Made by a program: the position numbers and the translations under genes. Shown one piece after another: positions 8,162 through 18,355 of a stretch of DNA of 64,000 bases; within the stretch, counting starts at the first letter, position 1, and every line of letters starts with the position of its first letter. The DNA is from Salinispora mooreana (GTDB lineage Bacteria > Actinomycetota > Actinomycetes > Mycobacteriales > Micromonosporaceae), in assembly GCF_000379065.1 (NCBI RefSeq), contig NZ_KB900614.1:641164-705163 (forward strand), in the 5' to 3' direction. The notes under the pieces are model-generated. The model was not told the DNA's origin, did no database searches, and was given only the letters and a program-made list of their open reading frames with translations.

Positions 8162-9364
8162 TCATCGTGCGTTGCTCTGCACGCTCCCGGTCTGCACGCG
8201 CTCGCTCTCCGCCGACCGGGGCGCCGGCACCAACGGCTGCTTCCGCGCCGGCCCGGCCCGCTCCGCCGAACCAGCTACGGCCTGCTCCGCTGTCGCCCCC
8301 TCGGGCGTAGCTGCCACTCCCTCGGGCGTAGCTGCCGCCTCCTCGGGCCTGGCTGCCGCTCGCCGTCCAAAACCGGGGATCAACTCCGGCCGGCGCCGGG
8401 CCGCGATGTCCTCGACCCAACCGACAAGCATGATGACGACCCCGAGCAGGGCGAAGACCAACACGACCCGGATAGCCAGGCCGAGCAGATTCTGGTGCGA
8501 CCAACCGACCACGTCCACCAGTGGGGTGAGCGCTGCCACGAAGGCCATGTGCCACAGGTACACGGTGAGTGCACGCCGGTTGATCAGAGTGACCACCCGA
8601 CTGAAGATCGCGTTACGGTCGATCCACGCCGTTGTCGCCGGCTCCCGCCCGAGCACGACCAGGATGACACCGGCCGACCAGAGGGCGTTGGCGAGCGGAT
8701 TGCCGTTGAGGTCGAGCCCCTTGGTACCGGGCTGGGTCAGGTTCCACCAGCCGCCGAGGGCGACCAGAGCGATCGCGGCCGGCCACAGGACGCGGTTGGC
8801 GAGTCGGCGCAGCATTCCCTCCTGGTGGGCGAAGCCCAACATCCACGCCCCGAGGTACAGGCCGAACTGCTGCACCACCATCGGCGGATCCGGGTACAGC
8901 CCCAGTTCGATCGCCACCGTCAGCGCGTACGGGGCGATCAGGGTGGGCAGCGGGAACCGACGGAACAACCACAACGCCAGCGGCGAGACGAGGACAAACC
9001 AGAGGTAGTTGCGCAGGTACCAGATCGGGCCCAGCACCGGTATTCCCCAGTCGTTCCGCGGTGGGTCGGCCACGGGGAAGAGCCAGAGCAGAAGCTCGGG
9101 GGTGAACGACAGCCCGGTGAGCAGCATCGCGGGCACCAAGATCGCGCCGAGCACCCAGAACGACGGCAGCAGCCGCCGCAACCGACGACCGACCGCCGCT
9201 GTCCCGAAGCGATGCAGGGACGCCGCCATCAGCGATCCGGCCAGCGCGAACATCACCGACATCGCGGGAAAGACCAGCGTCATGGTGGCCCACCCAGTTA
9301 CGTGGTAGACCACGACCCGGACGACGGCGAGGGCACGCAACAGGTCTAGGTAACGATTTCGCAT
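8162..9364 (-). CDS. Acyltransferase 3 family membrane protein
   Basis: A 400-residue integral membrane protein with about ten membrane helices. The N-terminus RYLDLLRALAVVRVVVYH has the catalytic-type histidine and arginine of the acyltransferase-3 (OafA-like) family. These enzymes move acetyl or other acyl groups to sugars or lipids in the envelope; the acceptor here is not known. The C-terminal 60 residues are low-complexity and hold a repeated ATPEG unit. The gene sits between era and recO, which are usually adjacent, and the 164 bases upstream look richer in A+T than the neighbours. It could be an insertion into an old operon. Confidence 0.85.
   Translation of the reverse strand: MRNRYLDLLRALAVVRVVVYHVTGWATMTLVFPAMSVMFALAGSLMAASLHRFGTAAVGRRLRRLLPSFWVLGAILVPAMLLTGLSFTPELLLWLFPVADPPRNDWGIPVLGPIWYLRNYLWFVLVSPLALWLFRRFPLPTLIAPYALTVAIELGLYPDPPMVVQQFGLYLGAWMLGFAHQEGMLRRLANRVLWPAAIALVALGGWWNLTQPGTKGLDLNGNPLANALWSAGVILVVLGREPATTAWIDRNAIFSRVVTLINRRALTVYLWHMAFVAALTPLVDVVGWSHQNLLGLAIRVVLVFALLGVVIMLVGWVEDIAARRRPELIPGFGRRAAARPEEAAATPEGVAATPEGATAEQAVAGSAERAGPARKQPLVPAPRSAESERVQTGSVQSNAR
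8298..8360 (-). repeat. 21-bp tandem repeat in the acyltransferase tail
   Basis: Three 21-bp units at 8298-8318, 8319-8339 and 8340-8360 encode repeated 7-residue blocks built on ATPEG/ARPEE in the C-terminal tail. The first two copies differ in two bases; the third is more diverged. Confidence 0.85.
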
Positions 9365-9528
9365 CAGCTCGCTGCTATTTCCGGACGAGGAGAGGGAAAC
9401 ACAATCCCCTACCCTCCGCCCGCGACCTGGAATACGCGAGACTCGCCGGATGAAAAGTGAAATTCCTCATCAGTCCATCGAAGGCTGACAAGTCACTCGG
9501 AACATTCGGCCACAAGCCGGGCGGCCGG

Positions 9529-10428
9529 CTAAAAGCCGAGCTTACGGAGCTGCTTCGGGTCCCGCTGCCAGTCCTTCGCCACCCGGACGTGCAGGTCGAG
9601 GTAGACCCGGGTGCCGAGCAACTCCTCGATCTGCCGCCGCGCCCGGATGCCGACATCCCGGAGCCGGCTGGCCCGATGCCCGATCACGATCGCCTTCTGG
9701 CTCGGCCGCTCGACGTACACATCGGCATAGATCTTGATGACGCGTTCCGCGGGGATCATCTCCTCCACCACCACCGCGATGGAGTGGGGTAGCTCATCGC
9801 GCACACCCTCCAGCGCCGCCTCCCGGATCAGCTCGGCGACCAACACCTGCTCCGGTTCCTCGGTGAGCATGTCGTCCGGGTAGAGCTGCGGTGACTCCGG
9901 CAGGTAGCGGGTCATCACGTCCACCAGCGTGTCGACCTGGTGCCCGGAGACCGCGCTGACCGGCACGACCTCCGCGAAGTCCGCCAGTTCACTCACCGCG
10001 ACCAACTGCTTGGCCAGCTGCTCTCGGTCAACCAGGTCGGTCTTCGTCACCACCGCGAGCACGGTCGCCTTCAGCTCGGCCAGCTCACCGGTGATGAAGC
10101 GGTCACCCCGGCCGATCGGCTCGTCCGCCGGGATGCAGAGGCCGATCACATCAACCTCGCTCCACGTCTGCCGTACCAGATCGTTGAGGCGCTCGCCGAG
10201 CAGCGTCCGGGGCCGGTGCAGGCCCGGCGTGTCGACCAGCACGAGCTGCGAGTCGGGCCGGTGCAGCACCGCCCGGATGACGTGCCGGGTTGTCTGCGGC
10301 TTACTCGAGGTGATGGCGATCTTCTGCCCGACGATCGCGTTGGTCAACGTCGACTTGCCGGCATTTGGCCGTCCCACGAAGCAGCCAAAGCCGGCCCGGT
10401 ACGGCTGCCGGAGGTTCGCGGAAGTCAC
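9529..10428 (-). CDS. era: GTPase Era
   Basis: A 299-residue GTPase that binds 16S rRNA and helps mature the 30S subunit. G1 is GRPNAGKST (about residues 19-27), G2 region SKPQTTRH, G3 DTPGLH and G4 TKTD. The C-terminal part has the KH domain, with the typical EEMIPAERVIKIYADVYVER and GTRVYLDLHVRV segments. It starts at GTG, overlapping the stop of the preceding gene as GTGA, so the two are translated together. Its partners ybeY and rsmE, also rRNA factors, lie in the same cluster. Confidence 0.97.
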   Translation of the reverse strand: MTSANLRQPYRAGFGCFVGRPNAGKSTLTNAIVGQKIAITSSKPQTTRHVIRAVLHRPDSQLVLVDTPGLHRPRTLLGERLNDLVRQTWSEVDVIGLCIPADEPIGRGDRFITGELAELKATVLAVVTKTDLVDREQLAKQLVAVSELADFAEVVPVSAVSGHQVDTLVDVMTRYLPESPQLYPDDMLTEEPEQVLVAELIREAALEGVRDELPHSIAVVVEEMIPAERVIKIYADVYVERPSQKAIVIGHRASRLRDVGIRARRQIEELLGTRVYLDLHVRVAKDWQRDPKQLRKLGF

Positions 10429-10802
10429 TCGGCCACCGTCCCGAGGAGCGTGCCGTCCGGGGCCGCCACATGGATGGGCGCGTCGGCAGCGAGGTCACGG
10501 ACCGCCGCATGGCCAGCACCGTCCAGCGTTGACGCCTCGGTCACCACCGCCGCGGCCTCCAGCCGGGTGCAGCCAGCCGCCGCCGCCGAGCCCACAGCGA
10601 GTTGAAGTGCGGTCAACGCCAGCGAAGGCAGCGAGACGCTCGCCGCGGCGTACGTCCGGCCATCCTGGTCCCGGACGGCGGCACCTTCGACGGCACCGAC
10701 CCGGCCCCGCGCCCCCCGGGCCAGGACGACCAGTTTGGCGTCCTCGGCGGTCAGCTCCACCGGGGTGGACCCGGTAGTCGGTACGGCGGGTGACTCAGGC
10801 AT
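10425..10802 (-). CDS. Cytidine-deaminase-like protein lacking the zinc site
   Basis: A 125-residue protein in the slot where actinobacteria carry a cytidine-deaminase-like gene, between corC and era. It follows the fold in outline ([17 protein letters not shown], then [18 protein letters not shown], then [24 protein letters not shown]). The zinc ligands are missing: the usual (C/H)AE is ALQ here, and the usual PCxxC is AGHAA. Deaminase activity is therefore not expected. The ATG at 10802 overlaps the corC end by 8 bases, and its stop overlaps the era GTG. Its role is unknown; a structural or nucleotide-sensing role is possible. Confidence 0.72.
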   Translation of the reverse strand: MPESPAVPTTGSTPVELTAEDAKLVVLARGARGRVGAVEGAAVRDQDGRTYAAASVSLPSLALTALQLAVGSAAAAGCTRLEAAAVVTEASTLDGAGHAAVRDLAADAPIHVAAPDGTLLGTVAE

Positions 10803-12189
10803 CGGCGGGTTGCCTCTCCTCGGCTTGGTCGGTGTCGCCCGGGGTGTCGGTGGATTCGCCACGCCCCGGATCGTGCTGTTGGTCGGCCGACTCCACCCGG
10901 CGCACCAGGACCGTGTCGATCCGGTTGCGCCGCCCGGTGGTGCCCTCAGCGAGCAGCCGCAGACCGGCCACCTCCACCTGGGCGCCGGGGATCGGGACCC
11001 GGCCCAGGGACTGCGCGAGCAGACCGCCCACCGTCTCCACCTCATCGCTGGGCAGCTCGGTGTCGAACAACTCGCCGAGGTCCTCCACGGGCAGCCGCGC
11101 GGTAACCCGCACCGCATCGTCGTCGAGGTGCTCGACCGGCGGACGCTCAACATCGTACTCGTCGGTAATCTCGCCGACGATCTCCTCCAGGATGTCCTCG
11201 ATCGTGACCAGCCCGCCGGTCCCGCCGTACTCGTCAACGACGATCACCAGGTGGTTCCGGGCAGCCTGCATCTCCGAGAGGAGGTCGTCAACCGGCTTGG
11301 ACTCCGGCACGAAGGTGGCCGGGCGCATCAGCTCGGCCACCGGGAGGCGCCGATCCTCCGGGGCGCCGCCCTGCGTGCGCCGGATCAGATCTTTCAGGTA
11401 GAGCACGCCGAGCACGTCGTCAACGCTCTCGCCGATGACCGGGATACGGGAGAAGCCGGAACGCAGAAAGAGCGCCAGGGCCTGGGAGAGCATCTTGTGC
11501 CGCTCGATCCAGACCATCTCGGTGCGCGGCACCATCACCTCGCGGACGATGGTGTCACCGAGCGCGAAGACCGAGTGGATCATCTGCCGTTCACCATGTT
11601 CCACCACGCCGCGCTGCTCGGCCAGATCGACCAGTTCGCGGAGCTCCACCTGGGTGGCGAAGGGACCCTCGCGGAAACCGCGACCCGGGGTGACCGCATT
11701 ACCGATCAGGATCAGCAGCGAGGCGAGGGGGTTGAGCGCCCGACCCAGCCAACGCACCAGCGGCGCCACCCCGCGACCCACCGCGTAGGCGTGCTGCCGG
11801 CCGATGGTACGTGGTCCGACGCCAACCACCACGAAGCTGACCACGGTCATCGCCCCGGCCGTCACCACCGCAGCCAGCCAGCCGGCACCGAGCGAGTCGA
11901 CCGCGACCAGGGCTACCAGGGTGGTAGCGCTCAACTCAGCGAGCAGCCGCAACAGCAGCAGCAGGTTGAGGTGCCGGACCACGTCCCCGGCGACGGACTG
12001 TAACGCGCGGGCGCCCCGGGCTCCGTCGCGGACCAACTCGGCCGCCCGGGCCGGCGAGACAGCGGCGAGCGCCGCCTCGGTCATCGCGATCAGGCCGGCG
12101 AGGACCACCAGCCCGGCCGCGAGGAGTACCAGCTGCACGTCGGGAAGGCCGGACGCACCGGCCGTCGCTGCGGCGAGAGAGGCCATCAT
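10795..12189 (-). CDS. CorC/HlyC-type membrane protein (CNNM and CBS domains)
   Basis: A protein of about 464 residues. The N-terminal 190 residues form a CNNM-type membrane domain with four hydrophobic segments. A CBS pair follows (about residues 215-330, with [15 protein letters not shown] at its start and [22 protein letters not shown] at its end). A CorC/HlyC C-terminal domain ends the fold. Such proteins are linked to magnesium or cobalt efflux, though older annotations say hemolysin. The ATG at 12189 overlaps the ybeY stop as ATGA; a TTG 21 bases earlier is an alternative start. It is part of the ybeY-era unit. Confidence 0.92.
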   Translation of the reverse strand: MMASLAAATAGASGLPDVQLVLLAAGLVVLAGLIAMTEAALAAVSPARAAELVRDGARGARALQSVAGDVVRHLNLLLLLRLLAELSATTLVALVAVDSLGAGWLAAVVTAGAMTVVSFVVVGVGPRTIGRQHAYAVGRGVAPLVRWLGRALNPLASLLILIGNAVTPGRGFREGPFATQVELRELVDLAEQRGVVEHGERQMIHSVFALGDTIVREVMVPRTEMVWIERHKMLSQALALFLRSGFSRIPVIGESVDDVLGVLYLKDLIRRTQGGAPEDRRLPVAELMRPATFVPESKPVDDLLSEMQAARNHLVIVVDEYGGTGGLVTIEDILEEIVGEITDEYDVERPPVEHLDDDAVRVTARLPVEDLGELFDTELPSDEVETVGGLLAQSLGRVPIPGAQVEVAGLRLLAEGTTGRRNRIDTVLVRRVESADQQHDPGRGESTDTPGDTDQAEERQPADA

Positions 12190-12659
12190 CGTGACCGGGT
12201 CGACCGCCAACTCACCAGCAGCCGGGCTTGGAGGGCGAACATCTCCCGTTCCTCCTCCGGCTCAGCGTGGTCGTAGCCGAGCAGGTGCAGCACCCCGTGC
12301 ACGGTGAGTAGGTACAGCTCATCGGCGGTGGAGTGACCCGCGGTAGCCGCCTGCTTGGCGGCCACCTCGGGGCAGAGCACGATGTCACCGAGCAACGCCG
12401 GCTCGGCGCCGACGGTGGCGTTCTCCCCCGGCCCATGGTCAACGCTGCCCTCGTCCATCGGGAAGGCGAGGACATCGGTGGGGCCGTCCCCGCCCATCCA
12501 GCGGTGGTTCAACTCGGCCATGTAGTCGATATCGACGAGCAGCACGGACAGCTCGGCGAGCTGGTTGACCCCCATTTCGTCGAGGGCGTGCCGGGCGACG
12601 GCGAGTATCGCGTCGGTGTCGACGTCAACCCCGGACTCATTGGCAATCTCGATGGACAC
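12186..12659 (-). CDS. ybeY: Endoribonuclease YbeY (rRNA maturation factor)
   Basis: A 157-residue metal-dependent RNase used in 16S rRNA 3'-end maturation and ribosome quality control. The metal-binding H-x3-H-x5-H motif is [11 protein letters not shown] near residues 121-131. [20 protein letters not shown] (residues 50-70) is the conserved N-terminal signature. Length is normal. It begins 17 bases after the phoH stop and overlaps corC, in the fixed order phoH-ybeY-corC-era found in most bacteria. Confidence 0.96.
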   Translation of the reverse strand: MSIEIANESGVDVDTDAILAVARHALDEMGVNQLAELSVLLVDIDYMAELNHRWMGGDGPTDVLAFPMDEGSVDHGPGENATVGAEPALLGDIVLCPEVAAKQAATAGHSTADELYLLTVHGVLHLLGYDHAEPEEEREMFALQARLLVSWRSTRSR

Positions 12660-12676
12660 TGTCTTCCTTCGCCTCG

Positions 12677-13735
<1,059 letters not shown>

Positions 13736-13892
13736 AGGTTGGGCCGAGTGGCCCTGAGCCACCTGCTCTCGATCTCGGCGCCGGGCCGGTCGCCGCGGCG
13801 TACTGGGCGTTGCCCCCATCGTATCGGGTCAACCGCCAGGGCACCTCGCCCAATTCCCCTGACCGGCACCGACCGGCCGGTCCTCACCGCCG

Positions 13893-14255
13893 TCAGCCGG
13901 GGCTACCCGCCAGCATCGGCCCGAGCGGCGCACCGCCGAGCAGGTGCGCGTGGACATGGAAGACCTCCTGGCCGCCGTACGCTCCGGTGTTGAAGAGCAG
14001 CCGGAAGCCGTCACCGAGCAGCCCCTCCTCCTCGGCCACGGCGGCGGCGGTGGCGAGCACCTCGGCGGCGAGCCTTGGGTCCCCCTCCGCCAGGGTGGCC
14101 ACGTCGGCATAGTGCTCCTTCGGAATCACCAGCACGTGCACCGGAGCTTTCGGATCGATATCGCGGAACGCGAGGGTTGTCCCGGTCTCCCGGACAACCG
14201 TGGCGGGAATCTCGCCGGCGACGATCCGGCAGAACAGACAGTCAGTTGGGCTCAC
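13893..14255 (-). CDS. HIT (histidine triad) family nucleotide hydrolase
   Basis: A 120-residue HIT-domain protein. It has the N-terminal CLFCRIVAGEIPA zinc/structural segment and the triad HVHAHLLGG near the end, where the middle histidine attacks the phosphate. Members cleave purine nucleoside phosphoramidates or dinucleoside polyphosphates. The GTG at 14255 puts CLFC at the usual place; an ATG 30 bases earlier is also possible. It lies between rsmE and phoH in the cluster, where actinobacteria commonly have it. Confidence 0.92.
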   Translation of the reverse strand: MSPTDCLFCRIVAGEIPATVVRETGTTLAFRDIDPKAPVHVLVIPKEHYADVATLAEGDPRLAAEVLATAAAVAEEEGLLGDGFRLLFNTGAYGGQEVFHVHAHLLGGAPLGPMLAGSPG

Positions 14256-14312
14256 CGGGGCAGTGTAAGGAACGGCTCCGGTCACCCGCCGCCCAGAGCG
14301 GAAGAACCTGCG

Positions 14313-15047
14313 CTACCAGCGGCCTAGACGGGCGGCGAGCACCGAGAGCGCCGCCACTCCGGCGGTGGATGTCCGCAGCACCGACGGGCCCAGCCGCACC
14401 GTCCGGGCTCCGGCCTCGGCGAAGGCGGCCAACTCGGCCGGGGCAACGCCGCCCTCGGGGCCTACCACCAGCACGATCTCGCCGCGGTCGGGCAGCTCCG
14501 CGGTGACCAGACGCTCCCCCGCCTGCTCGTGCAGCACGAACGCCGCCGCAGCGCCGGCGATCCGGCGGGCCACCTCGGAGGTGGCTTCGGCCGGCGCGCC
14601 GGTCACCACCGGCAGCCAGGCCCGGCGGGCCTGCTTCGCGGCCTCCCGAACGGTGGCGACCCACTTTCCTCGGGCACGTGCCCCCCGGTCACCCCGCCAC
14701 TGGGTGACCGATCGCCCGGCCGTCCAGGGCACGATCGCGTCCACCCCGACCTCGGTCATCGCCTGCACGGCCAGCTCACCCCGGTCCCCCTTGGCCAGCC
14801 CCTGCACGACGACGAGCCGGTGGACGGGGGCGGGCAGGTAGTCCCGGGAGGTGATCCGAAGGTCAAGCACGCCCTGTCCCACCGCCGTGACCACGGCGAC
14901 GGCCGTGCCGCCGCGGCCGTCAGCGAGCAGCAACTCCTCGCCGGCCCGCAACCGCTGCACTGTCGCGGCGTGATGCCCCTCCGGCCCGTCCAGGGTCGCC
15001 GTCTCGGCGGTGGGCAACGACTCGACCAGGAACAGCGGCGCGGACAC
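14313..15047 (-). CDS. rsmE: 16S rRNA (uracil-1498-N3) methyltransferase RsmE
   Basis: A 244-residue SPOUT-class methyltransferase that modifies U1498 of 16S rRNA. The N-terminal PUA-like part starts at the first residues and has GHHAATVQRLRAGEEL. The knotted SAM site is seen in VVGPEGGVAPAELAAF and VRLGPSVLRTSTAGVAAL near the C-terminus. Length is normal. It follows dnaJ by about 65 bases. HrcA-DnaJ-RsmE is a widely conserved order. Confidence 0.95.
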   Translation of the reverse strand: MSAPLFLVESLPTAETATLDGPEGHHAATVQRLRAGEELLLADGRGGTAVAVVTAVGQGVLDLRITSRDYLPAPVHRLVVVQGLAKGDRGELAVQAMTEVGVDAIVPWTAGRSVTQWRGDRGARARGKWVATVREAAKQARRAWLPVVTGAPAEATSEVARRIAGAAAAFVLHEQAGERLVTAELPDRGEIVLVVGPEGGVAPAELAAFAEAGARTVRLGPSVLRTSTAGVAALSVLAARLGRW

Positions 15048-15111
15048 GGTGCCAGGCTAGCGACCGTCCCGGTGTCCCGGGCCGCTGGCCTGGACACCGG
15101 GACGGGTCGAG

Positions 15112-16257
15112 TCAGGCGTGGCCGTTGAAGGCGTCCCGCATCCGCGAGAAGAAGCCGCCCTGCTTGGTCAGCTCGGCGACCTCCTCGCCCCGGGTCTGGG
15201 CGAACTCGCGCAGCATCTGCTCCTGGTCGGCGTCCAGCTTGGTCGGCGTCCGCACGTCCAGGTGAACAAAAAGATCACCCCGGCCGGTCCCGCGCAGGTG
15301 AGGCACACCACGGGCGCGGAGCCGCAGCATGCTGCCGGGCTGCGTACCGGGCTTGACGTCAACCGGCTCCTCGCTGTCCAGCGTCTTGATGGTCAGGCGG
15401 GTGCCGAGGGCCGCCGTCGTCATCGGGACAGCCACCCGGCAGTGCAGATCGTCGCCCTTACGGGAGAAGACATCGTGCGGACGTTCGTGGATCTCCACGT
15501 AGAGATCACCGGCGGTGCCACCGCCGGGACCCACCTCGCCCTGCTGGGCCAGCCGAATCCGCATCCCGTCCTCGACCCCGGCGGGAATCTTGACGGTCAG
15601 CGAGCGCCGGGTCCGCACCCGGCCGTCCCCGGCGCAGCCGGGGCAGGGGTTCGGAATCGTGGTGCCATAGCCCTGGCAGGCGGCACACGGCCGGGCCGAG
15701 ACCACCTGCCCAAGGAAGGTGCGCTGCACCGACTGCACCTCGCCCCGCCCGCCACACGCCTCGCAGCTCTCTGGATGAGTGCCGGCGGCGGTGCCCGCGC
15801 CGGAGCAGGTGGTGCAGAGCACGGCGGTGTCGACCGTGATCGGTGCCTCTACGCCGAACGCGGTCTCGGGCAGGTCCAGTTCGAGGCGCAGGATCGCGTC
15901 GGAGCCCGGCCGGGTGCGGGGGCGCGGTCCCCGCCCGCCGCCGCTGGCGGCCCCCCCGAAAAAGGCATCCATGATGTCCTGGAAGCCGACGAACGGACCG
16001 GCCTCGCCGGGTCCACCCGGCCCCCCACCCCCGCCGCCGGGGGCGAGCGGGTCGCCGCCGAGGTCAACAATCTGCCGCTTCCGGTCGTCGGAGAGGACCT
16101 CGTACGCGGCGTTGATGTCCTTGAACTTCTCTTGCGCCTCCACGTCCGGATTCACGTCCGGGTGGTACTTGCGCGCGAGCTTGCGGTAGGCGCGCTTGAT
16201 CTCGTCGTCGGAGGCTTCCCGGCTCACGCCGAGGATGCCGTAGTAGTCCTTGGCCAC
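15112..16257 (-). CDS. dnaJ: Chaperone DnaJ (actinobacterial DnaJ2)
   Basis: A 381-residue Hsp40 co-chaperone that stimulates DnaK. The J domain starts [22 protein letters not shown] and has the HPD motif. A glycine-rich linker (about residues 70-110) follows. Four zinc motifs are [24 protein letters not shown] and CPGCAGDG. The GTG at 16257 puts AKDYYGILG at the N-terminus and has AGGA about 11 bases before; an ATG six codons upstream is an alternative. It is co-transcribed behind hrcA, so it should be under HrcA/CIRCE heat-shock control. Confidence 0.95.
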   Translation of the reverse strand: MAKDYYGILGVSREASDDEIKRAYRKLARKYHPDVNPDVEAQEKFKDINAAYEVLSDDRKRQIVDLGGDPLAPGGGGGGPGGPGEAGPFVGFQDIMDAFFGGAASGGGRGPRPRTRPGSDAILRLELDLPETAFGVEAPITVDTAVLCTTCSGAGTAAGTHPESCEACGGRGEVQSVQRTFLGQVVSARPCAACQGYGTTIPNPCPGCAGDGRVRTRRSLTVKIPAGVEDGMRIRLAQQGEVGPGGGTAGDLYVEIHERPHDVFSRKGDDLHCRVAVPMTTAALGTRLTIKTLDSEEPVDVKPGTQPGSMLRLRARGVPHLRGTGRGDLFVHLDVRTPTKLDADQEQMLREFAQTRGEEVAELTKQGGFFSRMRDAFNGHA

Positions 16258-16326
16258 TGCGTTCGGTGTCCTCATGTTCGTCTCGCTTGCGCCGACCGCC
16301 GGCCCGATCCGGCCGGACGGTAATGC

Positions 16327-17349
16327 CTAGTTCTGGGCCAGCAGGTCGCCCACGTAGCGCGCCACGGCCCGAACCGTGGCGATGGTGCTGGGGTAGTCCA
16401 TCCGGGTCGGCCCGACCACACCGAGACCACCCAGGATGGTCACGCCTGGTCCGTAACCGGTGCTCACCACGGAGGTAGCGCGAAGATTGTCGATTTCATT
16501 CTCGTCGCCGATCCGGACGCGCATCGCGCTCGGCTCGACCTCCCCGATGAGTTTGAGGAGGACCACCTCCTCCTCAAGCGCCTCCAGAATGGGACGCAAC
16601 GACCCCTGGAAGTCGAGCAGGCCACCACGGGTGAGATTGGCGGTGCCAGCGAGGGCGATACGCTCCTCGTGCCGTTCGACCAGCGTCTCCAGGAGGACGG
16701 TGGAGAGTGTGACCATGGCCGGTCGAAGCTCCCCGCTCACCTCGTCAACCAACGCCTGCACCAGCGGCGGTGTGTCGGCGAGCCGGGTACCGACCAGCTT
16801 CTCGTTGACCAGCTGACGCAGATCGATCACGTCGTCTGGGGGGATCGGCCCGGGTAGCTCGACGAGCCGCTGCTCGACCCGACCGGTGTCGGCGATCATG
16901 ACGAGCATCAGCCGGGTGGTGGAGATCGGCACCAGTTCCAGGTGCCGAACCGAGGACCGGGCCAACGACGGGTACTGCACGACGGCGACCTGCCGGGTGA
17001 GCTGGGCCAGCAGCCGGACCGTGCGGTGCACCACGTCGTCGAGATCGATCGCGCCGACCAGGAAGCGCTCGATCGCCCGACGCTCGGCCGGAGTAAGCGG
17101 CTTCACCCGGGACAGCCGGTCCACAAAGAGCCGATAGCCACGGTCGGTGGGCACCCGGCCCGCGCTGGTGTGCGGCTGCCGAATGTAGCCCTCCTCCTCC
17201 AGCACCGCCATGTCGTTGCGGACGGTCGCTGGGGAGACCCCGAGTTGATGGCGCTCGACCAGCATCTTGCTGCCGACGGGCTCCTGCGTGGCGACGTAGT
17301 CCTCGACGATCGCGCGCAACACCGCGAGTTTACGGTCGTCGAGACCCAT
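16327..17349 (-). CDS. hrcA: Heat-inducible transcription repressor HrcA
   Basis: A 340-residue repressor that binds CIRCE operators and is kept active by GroEL. The N-terminal winged helix has [23 protein letters not shown] and [35 protein letters not shown] follows. The C-terminal part has the family's Gxxx[10 protein letters not shown] region. The ATG at 17349 lies after a very strong ribosome-binding site (AGGAGGAAGG). A CIRCE operator lies 46 bases further upstream, so it represses itself together with dnaJ. Confidence 0.97.
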   Translation of the reverse strand: MGLDDRKLAVLRAIVEDYVATQEPVGSKMLVERHQLGVSPATVRNDMAVLEEEGYIRQPHTSAGRVPTDRGYRLFVDRLSRVKPLTPAERRAIERFLVGAIDLDDVVHRTVRLLAQLTRQVAVVQYPSLARSSVRHLELVPISTTRLMLVMIADTGRVEQRLVELPGPIPPDDVIDLRQLVNEKLVGTRLADTPPLVQALVDEVSGELRPAMVTLSTVLLETLVERHEERIALAGTANLTRGGLLDFQGSLRPILEALEEEVVLLKLIGEVEPSAMRVRIGDENEIDNLRATSVVSTGYGPGVTILGGLGVVGPTRMDYPSTIATVRAVARYVGDLLAQN

Positions 17350-17395
17350 CCCTCCCCCCTTCCTCCTACAGCGCGTCGGCCCATCGAGGCACTTC

Positions 17396-17422
17396 CTGGC
17401 ACTCGACTCTAGCGAGTGCCAG
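17396..17422 (-). promoter_or_regulatory. CIRCE operator of hrcA-dnaJ
   Basis: A perfect 9-9-9 inverted repeat: CTGGCACTC (17396-17404), a 9-base spacer, GAGTGCCAG (17414-17422). The consensus is TTAGCACTC-N9-GAGTGCTAA, so the outer two to three bases differ but symmetry is kept. It lies 46 bases upstream of the hrcA start. Confidence 0.93.
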
Positions 17423-17587
17423 TCTACGTCGGCACGCCCGCCAACGCGATGATCAACAAAGATCGAGTACCGTCATCGGATGGCGGCGCGGGGCCAGCCG
17501 CCTGCCAGCACCGACATATAGTGATCAGCCGGACAACCAAGGTGGTCAGGTACAGGGCTCGTTGTCCACTGCGCCTACGGTGACCCC

Positions 17588-18199
17588 ATGACGGAACCAC
17601 CTCGCCCTCCCGCCGACGGAGAGCCTGGGCCCCCCAGCCCGGGCCCCGACGACCTCACCACCCCGCTGTCCGGGACACCTGGCCCGGGTAGCTTTCCGCC
17701 ACCGGGCAACTACCCACCCCCCGGCGGTACGCCCCCGCCCGGCGGCTACCCACCCAGTGGTGGCTACGGCCCACCCGGGGGCTACCCACCCAGTGGTGGC
17801 TACGGCCCACCCGGGGGCTACCCACCCAGTGGTGGCTACGGCCCACCCGGGGGCTACGGGAACAGCGAAGACCGGACCTGGGGCCTCGTCGCGCACCTCG
17901 GCGGCGCGCTCGGCGCACTGATCAGCTTTGGTCCGCTCGGGTTCGTCGCCCCGCTGATCGTCTACGTGACCCGCGGCAAACACTCACCGACCGTCCGCGC
18001 GCAGGCCCAAGCGGCGCTCAACTTCCAGATCACCTGGTCCTTGATCGCCTTCGTCCTGCTCTTCGTGGGCTGGTGCCTGCTGTTCCTCCCGAACATCGCC
18101 GTCGTGGTGATCCAGATCGTGTTCGGCATCATCGCCGCCGTACGGGCGAATGAAGGCCGGCAGTACCGCTACCCGATGTCGGCCAGCCTCATCAAGTGA
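17588..18199 (+). CDS. DUF4870 membrane protein with a Gly-Tyr-Pro repeat tail at the N-terminus
   Basis: A 203-residue protein. Residues 1-95 are rich in proline, glycine and tyrosine, with three exact 12-residue copies based on GGYPPSGGYGPP. Residues 98-203 form a DUF4870 domain with three hydrophobic segments; RAQAQAALNFQITW and VRANEGRQYRYP are typical of it. The function of DUF4870 is unknown. The extended N-terminus is likely cytoplasmic and disordered. The ATG follows GTGACCCC without a clear ribosome-binding site. It is divergent from hrcA. Confidence 0.88.
   Translation: MTEPPRPPADGEPGPPSPGPDDLTTPLSGTPGPGSFPPPGNYPPPGGTPPPGGYPPSGGYGPPGGYPPSGGYGPPGGYPPSGGYGPPGGYGNSEDRTWGLVAHLGGALGALISFGPLGFVAPLIVYVTRGKHSPTVRAQAQAALNFQITWSLIAFVLLFVGWCLLFLPNIAVVVIQIVFGIIAAVRANEGRQYRYPMSASLIK
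17744..17851 (+). repeat. 36-bp coding tandem repeat (three exact copies)
   Basis: Three identical 36-bp units at 17744-17779, 17780-17815 and 17816-17851 code the 12-residue blocks of the DUF4870 protein. Identity at third codon positions points to recent expansion. Confidence 0.93.
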
Positions 18200-18203
18200 C
18201 GCC

Positions 18204-18278
18204 CGACGGGCCGCATCCCGACGGGCCGCATCCCGACGGGCCGCATCCCGACGGGCCGCATCCCGACTGGCCGGATCC
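18204..18278 (+). repeat. 15-bp tandem repeat, four exact copies plus one diverged
   Basis: Unit CGACGGGCCGCATCC at 18204-18218, 18219-18233, 18234-18248 and 18249-18263, then a changed copy (18264-18278). It lies just after the DUF4870 stop, in the gap to the convergent hemW. Confidence 0.93.
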
Positions 18279-18355
18279 CGACTGACCCGGGTTCCGGCCA
18301 GTCGGCTCCGCCGGTGGTTCGTGGCCACCGGCCGGCGAGGACCGGAAGTCGCCGA

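Noticed and set aside
7379..9349. Long plus-strand open frame opposite recO and the acyltransferase (656 codons)
   Set aside because: It is antisense to two well-supported genes, its product is Arg/Pro/Gln-rich with no known domain, and such frames are expected at this G+C content.
18204..18278. Possible CRISPR-like array
   Set aside because: Units are 15 bases and directly adjoining, with no spacers; it is a plain tandem repeat.
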